In this document: positions 41,401 to 50,568 of the stretch, piece after piece
How the letters are laid out: every line of letters begins with the position of its first letter
How positions within the stretch are numbered: the stretch's first letter is position 1
Assembly (NCBI RefSeq): GCF_002632585.1
Contig: NZ_NIBV01000001.1
Location: forward strand, 1,569,203-1,633,202
DNA length: 64,000 bases
Reading direction: 5' to 3'
From: Xenorhabdus szentirmaii DSM 16338
GTDB lineage: Bacteria > Pseudomonadota > Gammaproteobacteria > Enterobacterales > Enterobacteriaceae
Position numbers and translations under genes: made by a program
The notes under the pieces: model-generated
Told to the model about the DNA's origin: nothing
Databases searched by the model: none
Seen by the model: only the letters and a program-made list of their open reading frames with translations

Positions 41401-42114
41401 CCTCATGCTTTTCCTCGTGGAGCGTCGGCGGGGACGTTTTTGCACAGTATTCTGGAGAATATGGATTTTGCCCATCCCCCTGAACAAACATGGTTGGTGG
41501 AGAAGCTGGTGGCATCAGGTTTTGATGAGCATTGGGCGCCGGTATTGGAACAGTGGATAGATGATATCCTGAATGCAGAGCTGAATGAACAAGGGTTGAA
41601 ACTTGTGCATATTCCCCGTCATCAGCAACAAAGCGAAATGCAGTTTTATCTGCCTGTCGATAAGTTGTTGCATGCAAAAGAGCTGGATGCAGTGAGCCGT
41701 CGTTATGATCCGTTGTCGGCACAATGCGCTCCGTTAATTTTTCGTCAGGTTAAGGGAATGTTGAAAGGGTTTATTGATCTGGTTTTTTGCTGGCAGGATA
41801 AATTTTACGTGGTGGATTATAAATCAAACTGGTTGGGCGAAAGTAGCCAGTCATATACGCAGGAAGCGATGGCGAAGGCCATGATAGAGCATCGTTACGA
41901 TTTACAGTACCAGCTTTATTCATTGGCCCTGCATCGTTATTTACGTCATCGATTGGCCCATTACGATTATCAGCAGCATTTTGGTGGTGTGATATACCTG
42001 TTCTTGCGGGGCATAGATAAAGATAACCCCGGTCATGGTGTTTACTCCTATTTGCCTCCCGTGGCGTTTATTGACGAATTGGATTCGCTTTTCAGTGCTG
42101 TTGATGAGGAATAA
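38413..42114 (+). CDS. recB: Exodeoxyribonuclease V beta chain RecB (helicase/nuclease)
   Basis: RecB is the 3'-5' SF1 helicase and the sole nuclease of RecBCD. The start is GTG 38413, overlapping the ptrA stop (GTGA). Over 1233 residues it shows Walker A EASAGTGKT (35-42), the UvrD-like motif DEFQDTDPQQYRIF, and motif VI LRLLYVALTRS. The C-terminal nuclease domain has the catalytic FIDLVF aspartate and VVDYKSN near residues 1120-1137. All active-site residues of helicase and nuclease are present. An N-terminal extension of about 20 residues compared with E. coli is the only notable difference. Confidence 0.97.
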   Translation: MSKEKLAHEMVGHRVQSHQLNPLTLPLYGQRLIEASAGTGKTYTIGLLYLRLLLGLGGSAAFFRPLSVEDILVVTFTKAATDELRGRIRENIHRLRLACIREDVSVSDPIYQQLLDEIPDRKSAADWLLLAERQMDEAAIYTIHGFCQRMLAHNAFESGVLFEQTLIHDESQLHKQGCADFWRRHCYPLPLEIATEVSRIWSGPEALLKDISGYLQGDMPYIVSAADSDETLLSRHKKIIEQIDLIKRQWNEAAFDLLELITNSGVDKRSYSSRHLPNWLNKVSEWALSPTQDYQLPKDLDKFCQSTLLEKTKKGDAPRHSLFDAIEALYRHPLTVKDIIIPKAIAEVRQSVYQEKLMRGYIGFDDLLTRLDSALQRAGGEQLAEAIRQRYPVAMIDEFQDTDPQQYRIFQAIYRYQPHQAEDGLPKNPPPENTSAENGLLFIGDPKQAIYAFRGADIFTYIRARSNVRAHYTLETNWRSSVPMVYSVNKLFSRTELPFLFEQIPFIQVNAAEKNQALKFTLHNEEQAALRFWLQSGEGVSKREYEQSMAQQCAAQIRDWLQAGQEGKALLHQAGKHRPVMAADITVLVRDRQEASVIRDELNALKIPSVFLSNRESVFDTPEAKDLLWLLQAVLAPEKARELRSALASSLFGMSAQQIDQLNRDERAWDRLVDEFDGYARLWRTRGVLPMLRAVMVKYQIAENLLAGNDGERRLTDIMHIGELLQEASQQLDSEHAVTRWLAQQISRPNSQSESQQMRLESDRSLVKICTIHKSKGLEYPLVFLPFICNYKQQKQAIYHDRQHFDTHLNISHDVEKQKAALKLADEERLAEDLRLLYVALTRSIYHCSIGIAPLIKGNKSKEGDTDLHLSALGYLLQKGEQGNAALLVDCLREMSDENIEFRFTEEIADAPWDSQRENLASLEARKFRRAIRDDWRVTSYSGLQHSASALSAHATFDNHARAFGESVDAIVQSISPKMDIDARGEKEGEQMLQMTPHAFPRGASAGTFLHSILENMDFAHPPEQTWLVEKLVASGFDEHWAPVLEQWIDDILNAELNEQGLKLVHIPRHQQQSEMQFYLPVDKLLHAKELDAVSRRYDPLSAQCAPLIFRQVKGMLKGFIDLVFCWQDKFYVVDYKSNWLGESSQSYTQEAMAKAMIEHRYDLQYQLYSLALHRYLRHRLAHYDYQQHFGGVIYLFLRGIDKDNPGHGVYSYLPPVAFIDELDSLFSAVDEE

Positions 42115-42123
42115 ATAATACGT

Positions 42124-44049
42124 ATGAATTCCATGATGTCATTATTGCAGCAAGCTGTGGGTCAGAAATTGTTGCGTCCATTGGATGTGCAATTTGCCTA
42201 CACCGTGATTGAAGATCAAAATCCGCTGTTATTGTTGGTTGCTGCTTTGTTGAGTGCTGAGTCTGGGGCCGGGCATGTTTGTTTGCCCCTGGAACGGATC
42301 TCACCAAAATATTTATTTGAAGGCAGGCAGCCTGAACTGACCAAGGCTATTTGGTCTTTCGCGGGAGAGCCTGATCTGACGGAAATCATTGCGGCTTTAC
42401 AGGTATGTCCGGCAGTCAGTGAGGGGAATACGCCTGCACCGATTGTGCTTTCCCGGCAGGGAAATGCGAAATATCGCCTTTACTTACAACGTATGTGGCA
42501 AAGTGAACGGCGGGTAGCGCGTTTCTTTGCGTCTGTCGGAACCGGTGAAGTTTTAGAAGAGACTGCCATTGAAGAGACTGCCATTAATGAAACGCAGTTA
42601 CGCACCATACTGGATGAGCTTTTTGGCGTTACTGCAAAAGAGGAAATAGATTGGCAGAAAGTGGCGGCGGCTGTTGCGGTGACAAGCCGAATCTCGGTCA
42701 TCTCTGGAGGGCCGGGGACGGGAAAAACAACAACGGTGGCTAAATTGTTGGTTGCTTTGATTAAACTTCATGAAGGCCGGCAACTGAGCATTCAGTTAGC
42801 GGCACCAACAGGTAAGGCTGCGGCCAGATTGACGGAATCGCTCAGGGAAGCCGTCAAGAAATTGGATCTGACATTAGCGCAATGGCACAGTATTCCCGAA
42901 CAGGCACAAACGATACACCGGTTGCTGGGGGCACAGCCAGATAGCCAAAAACTGCGTTATGGGCGTGATAATCCCCTGTCACTGGATATTTTGATCATTG
43001 ATGAAGCATCCATGGTGGATTTACCCATGATGGCCCGTCTGATTGATGCTTTGCCGTCGCGGGCAAAAGTGATCTTTTTAGGCGACAAAGATCAATTGGC
43101 ATCGGTGGAAGCCGGGGCAGTATTGGGGGATATCTGCCGGTTTGCGGAGCAAGGTTACAGCGTCAGGCGTGCTGAACAATTGGGCCGGTTAACCGGATGT
43201 GAACTGACCTCTTATGCTTTGCCTGATGTTGGCGAGAATATTTCTACCGTCCGGGATTGCTTATGCCTGCTGCGAAAAAGTTACCGTTTCAACGCATCTT
43301 CCGGTATTGGGCAACTGGCATCGGCGGTCAATCGGGGAGATCGCTCGGGTGTCTCCGGGCTGCTGAAACAATCTTTCCCTGATGTCTGTTTCAATCCATT
43401 GTCAGGGAATGAAGATTATCAGTGTCTGTTGCTGGAAACCGCGGAGGGCTATCATCAATATTTGGCGATGGTGAATCAGCGGGCATCAGAAGGGGCCATT
43501 TTAGCGGAATTTAACCGGTTCCGGTTGTTGTGTGCTTTGCGGGAAGGGCCGTTTGGGGTTTCCGGGTTGAATCAGCGGGTGGAACAATTGCTGCATCGGC
43601 AAGGGGTTATCAATTTCCCCAGAAATATGCCCAGAAATATGGAAAACCGCAGCTATGTGGGCCGTCCAATCATGATATTACGCAATGACAGTACCCTCGG
43701 GTTATTTAATGGTGATATTGGCATTATGCTGATGAACCAACATGATGAGCTGAAAGCTTACTTTCAGTTGTCTGACGGGCAAATCAAAGATTTTCAGCCA
43801 AGCCGGTTGCCTCAGCATGAGACGGCTTATGTCATGACTGTGCATAAATCTCAGGGATCTGAATTTGAACATACTGCATTGGTTTTACCGACCCAATATT
43901 CCCCCGCAGTCAGCCGTGAATTAGTGTACACGGCGCTGACGAGGGCCAGAGACAAATTGACTATCTATGCGCATAAGCCGGTTCTGGATAAGGCGGTTGC
44001 TGTCGCTACCCAACGACGCAGCGGGCTGGCTCATTGGTTTAGCTTATAG
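42124..44049 (+). CDS. recD: Exodeoxyribonuclease V alpha chain RecD (5'-3' helicase)
   Basis: RecD is the 5'-3' SF1B helicase of RecBCD. Its 641 residues exceed E. coli RecD (608). Walker A GGPGTGKTTT lies near residue 195, the Walker B IIDEASMVDLPMMARL follows, and motif VI VYTALTRARDKL is near the end. A short repeat EETAIEETAINET occurs before the Walker A region. It follows recB by nine bases and ends only three bases from the convergent argA stop, leaving no room for a dedicated terminator. Confidence 0.97.
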   Translation: MNSMMSLLQQAVGQKLLRPLDVQFAYTVIEDQNPLLLLVAALLSAESGAGHVCLPLERISPKYLFEGRQPELTKAIWSFAGEPDLTEIIAALQVCPAVSEGNTPAPIVLSRQGNAKYRLYLQRMWQSERRVARFFASVGTGEVLEETAIEETAINETQLRTILDELFGVTAKEEIDWQKVAAAVAVTSRISVISGGPGTGKTTTVAKLLVALIKLHEGRQLSIQLAAPTGKAAARLTESLREAVKKLDLTLAQWHSIPEQAQTIHRLLGAQPDSQKLRYGRDNPLSLDILIIDEASMVDLPMMARLIDALPSRAKVIFLGDKDQLASVEAGAVLGDICRFAEQGYSVRRAEQLGRLTGCELTSYALPDVGENISTVRDCLCLLRKSYRFNASSGIGQLASAVNRGDRSGVSGLLKQSFPDVCFNPLSGNEDYQCLLLETAEGYHQYLAMVNQRASEGAILAEFNRFRLLCALREGPFGVSGLNQRVEQLLHRQGVINFPRNMPRNMENRSYVGRPIMILRNDSTLGLFNGDIGIMLMNQHDELKAYFQLSDGQIKDFQPSRLPQHETAYVMTVHKSQGSEFEHTALVLPTQYSPAVSRELVYTALTRARDKLTIYAHKPVLDKAVAVATQRRSGLAHWFSL

Positions 44050-44052
44050 ATT

Positions 44053-45378
44053 CTATAAATTCAGCATTAAGATTTTTGACCGGCGCTGGTAATTATACAG
44101 CGCTTGTTTTTCTTCTGGCAGGATCTCAACACCAACAGGTTCAAATCCTTTTTCCTGAAACCAGTGAATGCTTTGGGTCGTGAGTACAAACAGTTTTTCC
44201 AATCCTATCTGTTTGGCCTGATTGGCAATGGCATCCAACAGAACTTCTCCCCGGGAAGAGTTCCGGTAGTTAGGGTGTACCGCGACACAAGCCATTTCCC
44301 CGATTTTTTCAGCGGGATAAGGATATAACGCGGCACAGGCGATGGTGACGTTATCAAGCTCTATCAGCGTGAATTTATCAATTTCCATTTCTAATTGTTC
44401 CCGTGAACGCCGTACCAAGATACCTTGTTGTTCCAGAGGACGAATAAGTTCAAGGATGCCACCGATATCATTGATATTGGCCCGCCGGATTTGTTCAGAA
44501 CTCTCCATGACAATTTGAGTTCCTATGCCTTCGCGCGAAAATAACTCTTGCACGAGTGAACCATTCTCTTGATAGCTGATCAAATGGCTACGGCGAATAC
44601 CACGCCGACATGCTTTAATCGCCCCCCTTAAAAAACGCACGGCCCCTGAATAATCATCACTGGATTTCTCCAATTCATACAGAAACGTTTCTGCCTCATT
44701 GGGGAATATTTCTGGTCGGGTATTTCCCTCGGCATCAAGCACTCCTTGAGATGAGCAGAAGCCGATGAGTTTTTCTGCTTTTAATTTGATAGCCAGTTGT
44801 GTTGCGATTTCTTCTGTTGTCAGGTTAAAACTTTCTCCTGTCACGGAAACAGCCACAGGCCCAATCAGCACGATTGCGTTATTGTCCAATTGCCGATTAA
44901 TGGCTTCTTCATCAATGCGGCGGATCTTGCCACTATGAAAATAATCGACACCATCATCGACGCCTAACGGTTGTGCAATAATGAAATTACCGCTGACAAC
45001 GTTAATATGGGCGCCCTGTAATGGGGTATTGCTCAGGCTCATAGAAAGACGTGCAGTAATGTCCAGCTGCAATAAGCCGGCTGATTGTTTAACTAAATCA
45101 AGCGTCTCAGTGTCCGTGACCCTGATATGCTTGTGATATACCGATTGATAATTGTTTCTAGTAATATTCTGTTCAATTTGAGGGCGAGCACCGTATACAA
45201 CGACTAAACGGATACCTAGGTTATGTAATAATCCTATGTCATTAATGATGTTGGCAAAATTATCATGGGCGATGGCTTCCCCACCTAACATGATGACGAA
45301 TGTTTTGCCTCTGTGTGCATTAATATATGGAACAGACTGTCGGAAGAGTTCAACCAATTCGGTACTTTGCTCTTTCAT
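44053..45378 (-). CDS. argA: N-acetylglutamate synthase ArgA
   Basis: ArgA makes N-acetylglutamate from glutamate and acetyl-CoA, the first step of arginine synthesis, and is feedback-inhibited by arginine. The start at ATG 45378 ([20 protein letters not shown]) aligns with E. coli and has an AGAGAGG ribosome binding site. An upstream frame extension to 45447 would cover the operator and is rejected. The 441 residues comprise an amino-acid kinase-like domain (about 1-290) and a C-terminal GNAT domain with [18 protein letters not shown]. Two tandem ARG boxes precede the gene. Confidence 0.97.
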   Translation of the reverse strand: MKEQSTELVELFRQSVPYINAHRGKTFVIMLGGEAIAHDNFANIINDIGLLHNLGIRLVVVYGARPQIEQNITRNNYQSVYHKHIRVTDTETLDLVKQSAGLLQLDITARLSMSLSNTPLQGAHINVVSGNFIIAQPLGVDDGVDYFHSGKIRRIDEEAINRQLDNNAIVLIGPVAVSVTGESFNLTTEEIATQLAIKLKAEKLIGFCSSQGVLDAEGNTRPEIFPNEAETFLYELEKSSDDYSGAVRFLRGAIKACRRGIRRSHLISYQENGSLVQELFSREGIGTQIVMESSEQIRRANINDIGGILELIRPLEQQGILVRRSREQLEMEIDKFTLIELDNVTIACAALYPYPAEKIGEMACVAVHPNYRNSSRGEVLLDAIANQAKQIGLEKLFVLTTQSIHWFQEKGFEPVGVEILPEEKQALYNYQRRSKILMLNL

Positions 45379-45391
45379 GAAATCCTCTCTG

Positions 45392-45430
45392 AATGAATTA
45401 TTATTCGATTTTTTTGTATTTTTATTCTTT
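45392..45430 (-). promoter_or_regulatory. Tandem ARG boxes (ArgR operator) of argA
   Basis: Two 18-bp boxes are separated by exactly 3 bp. The first, AATGAATTATTATTCGAT (45392-45409), has one mismatch to WNTGAATWWWWATTCANW. The second, TTTGTATTTTTATTCTTT (45413-45430), has two. The spacing is that of hexameric ArgR operators, and the site begins just 13 bp before the start codon, so ArgR with arginine should block transcription. Confidence 0.88.
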
Positions 45431-45615
45431 TCGTGGCGAAATGGCAAGAGGAAAGATGGAGAAAAATAACGTTATTATTTATATTGAGATAAATGTATTG
45501 AGAAAGTATTCAGCGCTTTTTTGATGACAGATTCCCGTGAATTCATTAAAGTTCTCACGCAATTATTATTTTTAGCAGAAAAATTACTGTGCTTGGTTGT
45601 TTTTAAATGGAATAA

Positions 45616-46866
45616 ATGATGAGTCATTCAGACCATAACTCTTCACGTCGTCGTTTATTGAAAGGCGCAGCCGCTATGTGGCTGTTGGGGATTAGTCCGA
45701 TAGGGTATGCAGCAACTTCAAAAGTTATTGCTGTGCGTATCTGGCCTGCATCCAGTTATACCAGAGTGACTCTGGAATCTAATATTCCACTTAAATACCG
45801 CCAATTTTCACTTTCAAATCCGAACCGGATTGTGATTGATTTGAAAGGACTCCAGCTGAATAGTGTATTGAGCGGTATGGGGGCGCAGGTCCAGAATCGT
45901 GACCCTTACCTGAAACTGGTCCGGGCCGGGCAATTTAATCCTACAACCGTGCGTTTGGTATTTGAAATCAAACAGCCTATTGCGCCGCATATTTTTACAT
46001 TGCCGCCGATTGCCAAATTCAAGCACCGTTTGGTATTGGATTTTTACCCCAGCAAGAACGTTAATGCCGATAATGATCCCCTGCAAGCATTGCTGGAAGA
46101 GTACAACAGCGGAAGTTTAGAAAAGCATATGCCGGCGAATCCCCGTAAACCGGGCAAGGCAGGGAAAGACAGGCCAATTGTGATTATGCTTGATCCCGGT
46201 CATGGGGGGGAAGATCCGGGGGCGATAGGTAAATACAAAACCCGCGAAAAAGATGTCGTACTGCAAATTGCCCGTCGCTTGCAGGCGCTGATCAAACGTG
46301 AACCCGGCATGAAAGTTTACATGACCCGCAATGAAGATGTGTTTATTCCTCTGACAGTCAGGGTGGCGAAAGCCCGTAAGTTGCAGGCTGATCTCTTTGT
46401 TTCTATTCATGCCGATGCGTTTACAAATCGTTCCATACGTGGTTCATCGGTGTTTGCCCTTTCTACAAAAGGGGCGACCAGCAACACTGCCCGTTTTTTA
46501 GCACAAACTCAGAATGAGGCTGATTTAATTGGCGGTGTAAGCAAAAGTGGTGATAAATATTTAGATCATACCATGCTGGATTTGGTCCAGACGGCAACGA
46601 TCAATGACAGCCTGAAGTTTGGTGACGAAGTACTCAAACGGTTGGGAAAAATCAATAAGCTGCATAAAGATAGTATCGATCAGGCAGGGTTTGCCGTTTT
46701 GAAAGCACCAGATATTCCTTCTATTTTGGTGGAAACTGCATTTATCAGTAACTTGGAAGAAGAGCGAAAACTGAAGACGGCAAAGTTTCAGCAGCAAGTG
46801 GCGGAATCAATTTTTGCCGGCATTAAATCTTATTTTAAGCGTGGCGGAGTGTTGGCACAGCGGTGA
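45616..46866 (+). CDS. amiC: N-acetylmuramoyl-L-alanine amidase AmiC
   Basis: AmiC cleaves the amide bond between muramic acid and the peptide during daughter-cell separation. The 416-residue precursor has a twin-arginine signal ([17 protein letters not shown]), as AmiC is Tat-exported. It is followed by an AMIN domain (about 38-140) that localises it to the septum and an Amidase_3 catalytic domain (about 190-410). Zinc ligands appear in [13 protein letters not shown] and in SIHADAF; the catalytic glutamate lies in [10 protein letters not shown]. The gene is divergent from argA, and a hairpin terminator follows. Confidence 0.96.
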   Translation: MMSHSDHNSSRRRLLKGAAAMWLLGISPIGYAATSKVIAVRIWPASSYTRVTLESNIPLKYRQFSLSNPNRIVIDLKGLQLNSVLSGMGAQVQNRDPYLKLVRAGQFNPTTVRLVFEIKQPIAPHIFTLPPIAKFKHRLVLDFYPSKNVNADNDPLQALLEEYNSGSLEKHMPANPRKPGKAGKDRPIVIMLDPGHGGEDPGAIGKYKTREKDVVLQIARRLQALIKREPGMKVYMTRNEDVFIPLTVRVAKARKLQADLFVSIHADAFTNRSIRGSSVFALSTKGATSNTARFLAQTQNEADLIGGVSKSGDKYLDHTMLDLVQTATINDSLKFGDEVLKRLGKINKLHKDSIDQAGFAVLKAPDIPSILVETAFISNLEEERKLKTAKFQQQVAESIFAGIKSYFKRGGVLAQR

Positions 46867-46872
46867 AATAGC

Positions 46873-46893
46873 CGCTCAAAATGAGCGTTTCTT
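46873..46893 (+). terminator. Terminator after amiC
   Basis: CGCTCA (46873-46878) pairs with TGAGCG (46882-46887), followed by TTTCTT. It sits six bases after the amiC stop. Confidence 0.65.
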
Positions 46894-47064
46894 AAACAAT
46901 GACTATTCAGTCGATTGTTATTCAACCTATTATCTTGCTTATTGGTGATTATTTGGACTTGCTTGTAGGGCTGCTTAAATGAGAAAGGCATTAAGATAAA
47001 AAGTCGTTAAGAAGAGAAAAGAAATTAAGGGAATTGATATTGAAGGAATTAGTATTGAGGAAAT

Positions 47065-47141
<77 letters not shown>

Positions 47142-47210
47142 TCCGTTTATCTGTATACACTGAATATGCGTATCAGGCACAGATTTTGCGTTATTAATAT
47201 CATGTAAAAT

Positions 47211-47287
<77 letters not shown>

Positions 47288-47406
47288 TCCGTCATTTGCA
47301 AACTTTGGTGATAACCAATGCATGCAGATATTAAAACGATCACACGATTTTTCTATCAGACTGTTTCTATAATCACCGATTCAGAGATAATCGAATCAGA
47401 GAGAGT

Positions 47407-47483
<77 letters not shown>

Positions 47484-47497
47484 TCTGATGTCGGCAC

Positions 47498-47525
47498 ACT
47501 ATACTCTTGAACGGCAGTGTTGCAA
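47498..47525 (-). promoter_or_regulatory. Predicted promoter of the tRNA-fMet operon
   Basis: On the minus strand, TTGCAA (47520-47525) and TATAGT (47498-47503) are 16 bp apart. They are followed by the GC-rich GTGCCG, typical of stringently controlled stable-RNA promoters, about 15 bp before the first tRNA. Confidence 0.55.
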
Positions 47526-47709
47526 GTTTTTTTATTGATATTTATTGAATTTGTTTGTTTCCTGATTGAGTTTTAATCGTATTGTCCTGTTTTTGTTCTC
47601 TTTGATTTCTGTAATGATGCACTATTTTTTTATAACCAGATTTCATTATGAATTGGTGTTTGATATTGTTCATCGTCAAATCGTCAGGGCTTGGAGGTAA
47701 AGTATCACT

Positions 47710-48804
47710 ATGAAATTTTGGGGAAAATATCTTTTTTTTGGAGTTGTTATTTCATTGTTGTCGGGATGTCATCGGCCGACTGATCAGGCGCAACAATATA
47801 AAGATGGCCGGATCCCTCATCATTTCCAATTGGTCAATGCACCGAATGCCCAAGGCTCTCCGGTCAATGCAAAGGATTTCGCCACGCAGGTTAAATTTAT
47901 TAAGGATGCTTCTCCCCGGCTTTATAGCAATAATAGTGAAACCTTTAATGCGATCGAAAATTGGATGTTGTCCGGCGGTGATACGCGCAATTTAAATGAA
48001 TTTGGCTTACTCGCCTATCAGATGGAAGGCGAAGATAATTATGGAAATGTCAAGTTTACGGGATATTACACACCGGTTTTGCAGGCACGGTATAGCAAGC
48101 AAGGAGAATTTAAATACCCCTTGTATCGTATGCCGGCTAAATCACACTCCCGCCTGCCAAACCGAGCGGCCATATATCAAGGTGCCCTGAGTAAAAATCT
48201 TATCATCGGATACAGTAATTCCTTGATGGATAATTTTATGATGGAAGTGCAAGGAAGCGGTTATGTTGATTTCGGTGATGGGAAACCATTGACCTTTTTT
48301 GGCTATGGGGGAAAGAATGGGCACGCTTATCGGAGTATTGGCAAAGTGTTAATTGACCGCGGGGAAGTACCCAGAGAAAAAATGTCGATGAAATCAATTC
48401 GTCAATGGGGAAAACAGCGTAGCGAAGCCGAAGTCAAAGACGTGCTGGAACAGAATCCGTCATTTGTTTTTTTCCGGCCTGAGCCTTATACCTATGTCAG
48501 GGGAGCAAGTGCGGTTCCCCTTGTTGCAGAAGCTTCCGTAGCATCAGATAAGTCATTAATACCTCCCGGCACGGCGTTGCTGGTGGAAGTGCCGGTGTTG
48601 GATACTGTGGGTAAATTTACCGGACAATACCGGATGCGGCTGATGGTGTCCCTGGATGTCGGAGGGGCCATTAAAGGAAACCATTTCGATATTTATCATG
48701 GTGTAGGTGAAAAAGCCGGTGAGATGGCGGGTTTTTACAATCACTATGGCCGTGTTTGGGTATTGAAAAAAAACGCATCTGGTGTTTTGGCGGCAAATCA
48801 GTAA
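47710..48804 (+). CDS. mltA: Membrane-bound lytic murein transglycosylase A (MltA)
   Basis: MltA is an outer-membrane lipoprotein that cleaves peptidoglycan glycan strands to 1,6-anhydro ends. The 364-residue precursor has a lipoprotein signal with lipobox LLSGC (Cys near residue 20). The MltA domain (GYYTPVLQARYSKQGEFKYPLYRMP) and the 3D domain at the C-terminus follow; in the latter the catalytic aspartate lies in LMVSLDVGGAIKG. The gene lies between the initiator tRNA cluster and tcdA, as in E. coli. It starts after a GGAGGTAAAG ribosome binding region. Confidence 0.96.
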   Translation: MKFWGKYLFFGVVISLLSGCHRPTDQAQQYKDGRIPHHFQLVNAPNAQGSPVNAKDFATQVKFIKDASPRLYSNNSETFNAIENWMLSGGDTRNLNEFGLLAYQMEGEDNYGNVKFTGYYTPVLQARYSKQGEFKYPLYRMPAKSHSRLPNRAAIYQGALSKNLIIGYSNSLMDNFMMEVQGSGYVDFGDGKPLTFFGYGGKNGHAYRSIGKVLIDRGEVPREKMSMKSIRQWGKQRSEAEVKDVLEQNPSFVFFRPEPYTYVRGASAVPLVAEASVASDKSLIPPGTALLVEVPVLDTVGKFTGQYRMRLMVSLDVGGAIKGNHFDIYHGVGEKAGEMAGFYNHYGRVWVLKKNASGVLAANQ

Positions 48805-48878
48805 GATCTTCCCAGTTCAAATAATCAATTGATAACCTATCTCAATAGAGATAGGTATTAAGCAGGATGTATTTAGTG

Positions 48879-49691
48879 ATGCAAGTTTCTCTCTCTGATG
48901 CTTATCTTCAGCGTTTTTCAGGTACGGCCCGATTATATGGTCAGAAAGCGCTTTCATTATTTGCTCGTTCACATGTTTGTGTCGTTGGCATCGGTGGTGT
49001 GGGTTCATGGGCTGCGGAAGCGTTGGCCCGTACAGGTATCGGCGCTATCACATTGATTGATATGGATGATGTTTGTGTCACCAATACGAATCGTCAACTG
49101 CATACCTTGGTGCAGAATGTGGGTTTGCCGAAAACAGAAGTGATTGCTGAGAGGATACGTTCCATTAATCCAGAATGCCGTGTGACTTGCATTGATGATT
49201 TTGTTACCCCTGATAATGTGGCAGAAATGATGTCTGTGGAATTCAGTTATGTGGTGGATGCCATTGACAGTATACGGCCCAAAGCGGCGCTGCTGGCGTA
49301 TTGCCGCCGTTATAAAATTCCTGTTGTGACAACGGGTGGTGCGGGCGGGCAGCTTGATCCTACCCAAATTCAGGTGGTGGATTTGGCGAAAACGGTACAA
49401 GACCCCTTGGCGGCTAAATTGAAAGAGCGTTTGAAATCGGATTACCGTGTCGTGAAAAATGGCAAGGGCAAATTAGGCATTGATTGTGTTTTTTCAACAG
49501 AGCAGTTGGTTTACCCTCAGTCTGATGGCACTGTGTGTGCGGCAAAGAGCACCGCGGAGGGTGCAAAGCGGATGGATTGTGCATCTGGCTTTGGTGCTGC
49601 CACAATGGTTACGGCAACCTTTGGTTTTGTGGCGGTTTCCCATGCACTGAAAAAGATGGTGGCGAAAGCTGGGCGGGAAAATACCCTGTAA
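48879..49691 (+). CDS. tcdA: tRNA threonylcarbamoyladenosine dehydratase TcdA (CsdL)
   Basis: TcdA is an E1-like, ATP-dependent enzyme that cyclises t6A37 of tRNA to ct6A. The 270-residue form (MQVSLSDAYLQRFSGTARLYG) aligns with E. coli. An in-frame ATG 12 bases upstream (48867) would add four residues and is equally open, since no ribosome binding site settles the choice. The nucleotide-binding VVGIGGVGSWAAEALARTG is near residue 33, and DCVFSTEQLVYPQ and the C-terminal membrane-associating segment are present. It works with CsdA/CsdE, which lie next to it in convergent orientation. Confidence 0.95.
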   Translation: MQVSLSDAYLQRFSGTARLYGQKALSLFARSHVCVVGIGGVGSWAAEALARTGIGAITLIDMDDVCVTNTNRQLHTLVQNVGLPKTEVIAERIRSINPECRVTCIDDFVTPDNVAEMMSVEFSYVVDAIDSIRPKAALLAYCRRYKIPVVTTGGAGGQLDPTQIQVVDLAKTVQDPLAAKLKERLKSDYRVVKNGKGKLGIDCVFSTEQLVYPQSDGTVCAAKSTAEGAKRMDCASGFGAATMVTATFGFVAVSHALKKMVAKAGRENTL

Positions 49692-49695
49692 TATA

Positions 49696-49732
49696 ATATC
49701 TATTGAATATTCATAGAATATTCAATAGATAT
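49696..49732. terminator. Bidirectional terminator between tcdA and csdE
   Basis: A perfect 17-bp stem (49696-49712 and 49716-49732) with a three-base loop sits between two convergent genes. It is AT-rich with no clear long T-run, but its position supports a two-way terminator. Confidence 0.6.
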
Positions 49733-49745
49733 ATGCTTAACGGAT

Positions 49746-50204
49746 TTATTCAATATAGCTACGGGCAATTTCCTGAATGGTATTAATCAGGGATTTCACG
49801 CCATTGAGCCTTGAGCCACTGAGTTGTTGTTCAAGGCCGAGTTGCTGGAATAGCTCAGTTAAAGGTGCTTGTAAAACCTGTTCTGGCGTTTTGCCTTCCA
49901 CAGCGGTCAGGATAACGGCCAATAATCCTTTGACAATTCGGCCTTCGCTATCTCCATAGAAATGCAGGCAGCCGTCAGAAAGTCGTTGGTGCCCCAACCA
50001 AACCCGATTCTCACAGCCTGATATTTCAATATCTTGCTGTTTTAGCTCATCCGGCAGATTCGGTAACTTTTTGGTTAATCCGATAAGTTGCCGATAGCGC
50101 TCTTCCCATAATTTGCATTGCTGGAAGTGTTCAATAAGTTGTTGCTCCGTGATTTCCGTTCCAAACGGATGTGGAGCAAGGATAGTTTTTAAAGGTTGTG
50201 TCAT
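49746..50204 (-). CDS. csdE: Sulfur acceptor protein CsdE
   Basis: CsdE accepts persulfide sulfur from the cysteine desulfurase CsdA, like SufE with SufS. The 152 residues carry the acceptor cysteine at position 64 in IEISGCENRVWLG, the conserved SufE/CsdE motif, followed by SDGCLHFYGDSEGRIVKGLLA. In E. coli csdA and csdE are adjacent and cotranscribed. Here csdA lies 2.1 kb upstream on the same strand with a foreign-looking two-gene cassette between them, so csdE needs its own promoter. Confidence 0.95.
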   Translation of the reverse strand: MTQPLKTILAPHPFGTEITEQQLIEHFQQCKLWEERYRQLIGLTKKLPNLPDELKQQDIEISGCENRVWLGHQRLSDGCLHFYGDSEGRIVKGLLAVILTAVEGKTPEQVLQAPLTELFQQLGLEQQLSGSRLNGVKSLINTIQEIARSYIE

Positions 50205-50568
50205 GGGTTATTTATCTTGCTGTGAGTTTATCGCCTATTCCTCTGCGTGAGGTTTCCGGATCATAGCAGGTGTGTGCTTAAACGAAAGCCGTTTGCCACT
50301 AAAATTTTCTGCTTGATTTAAAATTCCATGAATCACATAGAAATATCTATCAACTGCTCTCCTTGTTGCGTCTGAATCAACTTAACAGTGGGTTCTGCCA
50401 CTAATTAAAATCATATTATGGCAATCTACATCACACTACTTTTTAATTGCCATGGTCAGGATTTAAAGTTAGCTGTTTCTTATTATTGATATGAGGTTTA
50501 AAAATATATCCTTTATAGAAATCGGTGATAAAGTAAACAAAGTTTTCATATAAAATCGAGGTGTCAAC
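50205..50568. other. Regulatory gap between csdE and the toxin-like cassette
   Basis: No gene is seen. It must contain divergent promoters for csdE (minus) and the cassette (plus). An inverted repeat ATGGCAAT (50418-50425) / ATTGCCAT (50446-50453) lies about 115 bp upstream of the cassette start and could be a regulator site. The half near the cassette is very AT-rich. Confidence 0.4.

Noticed and set aside
45379..45447. Longer ArgA N-terminus
   Set aside because: It would translate through the ARG boxes; the family start and ribosome binding site fit 45378.
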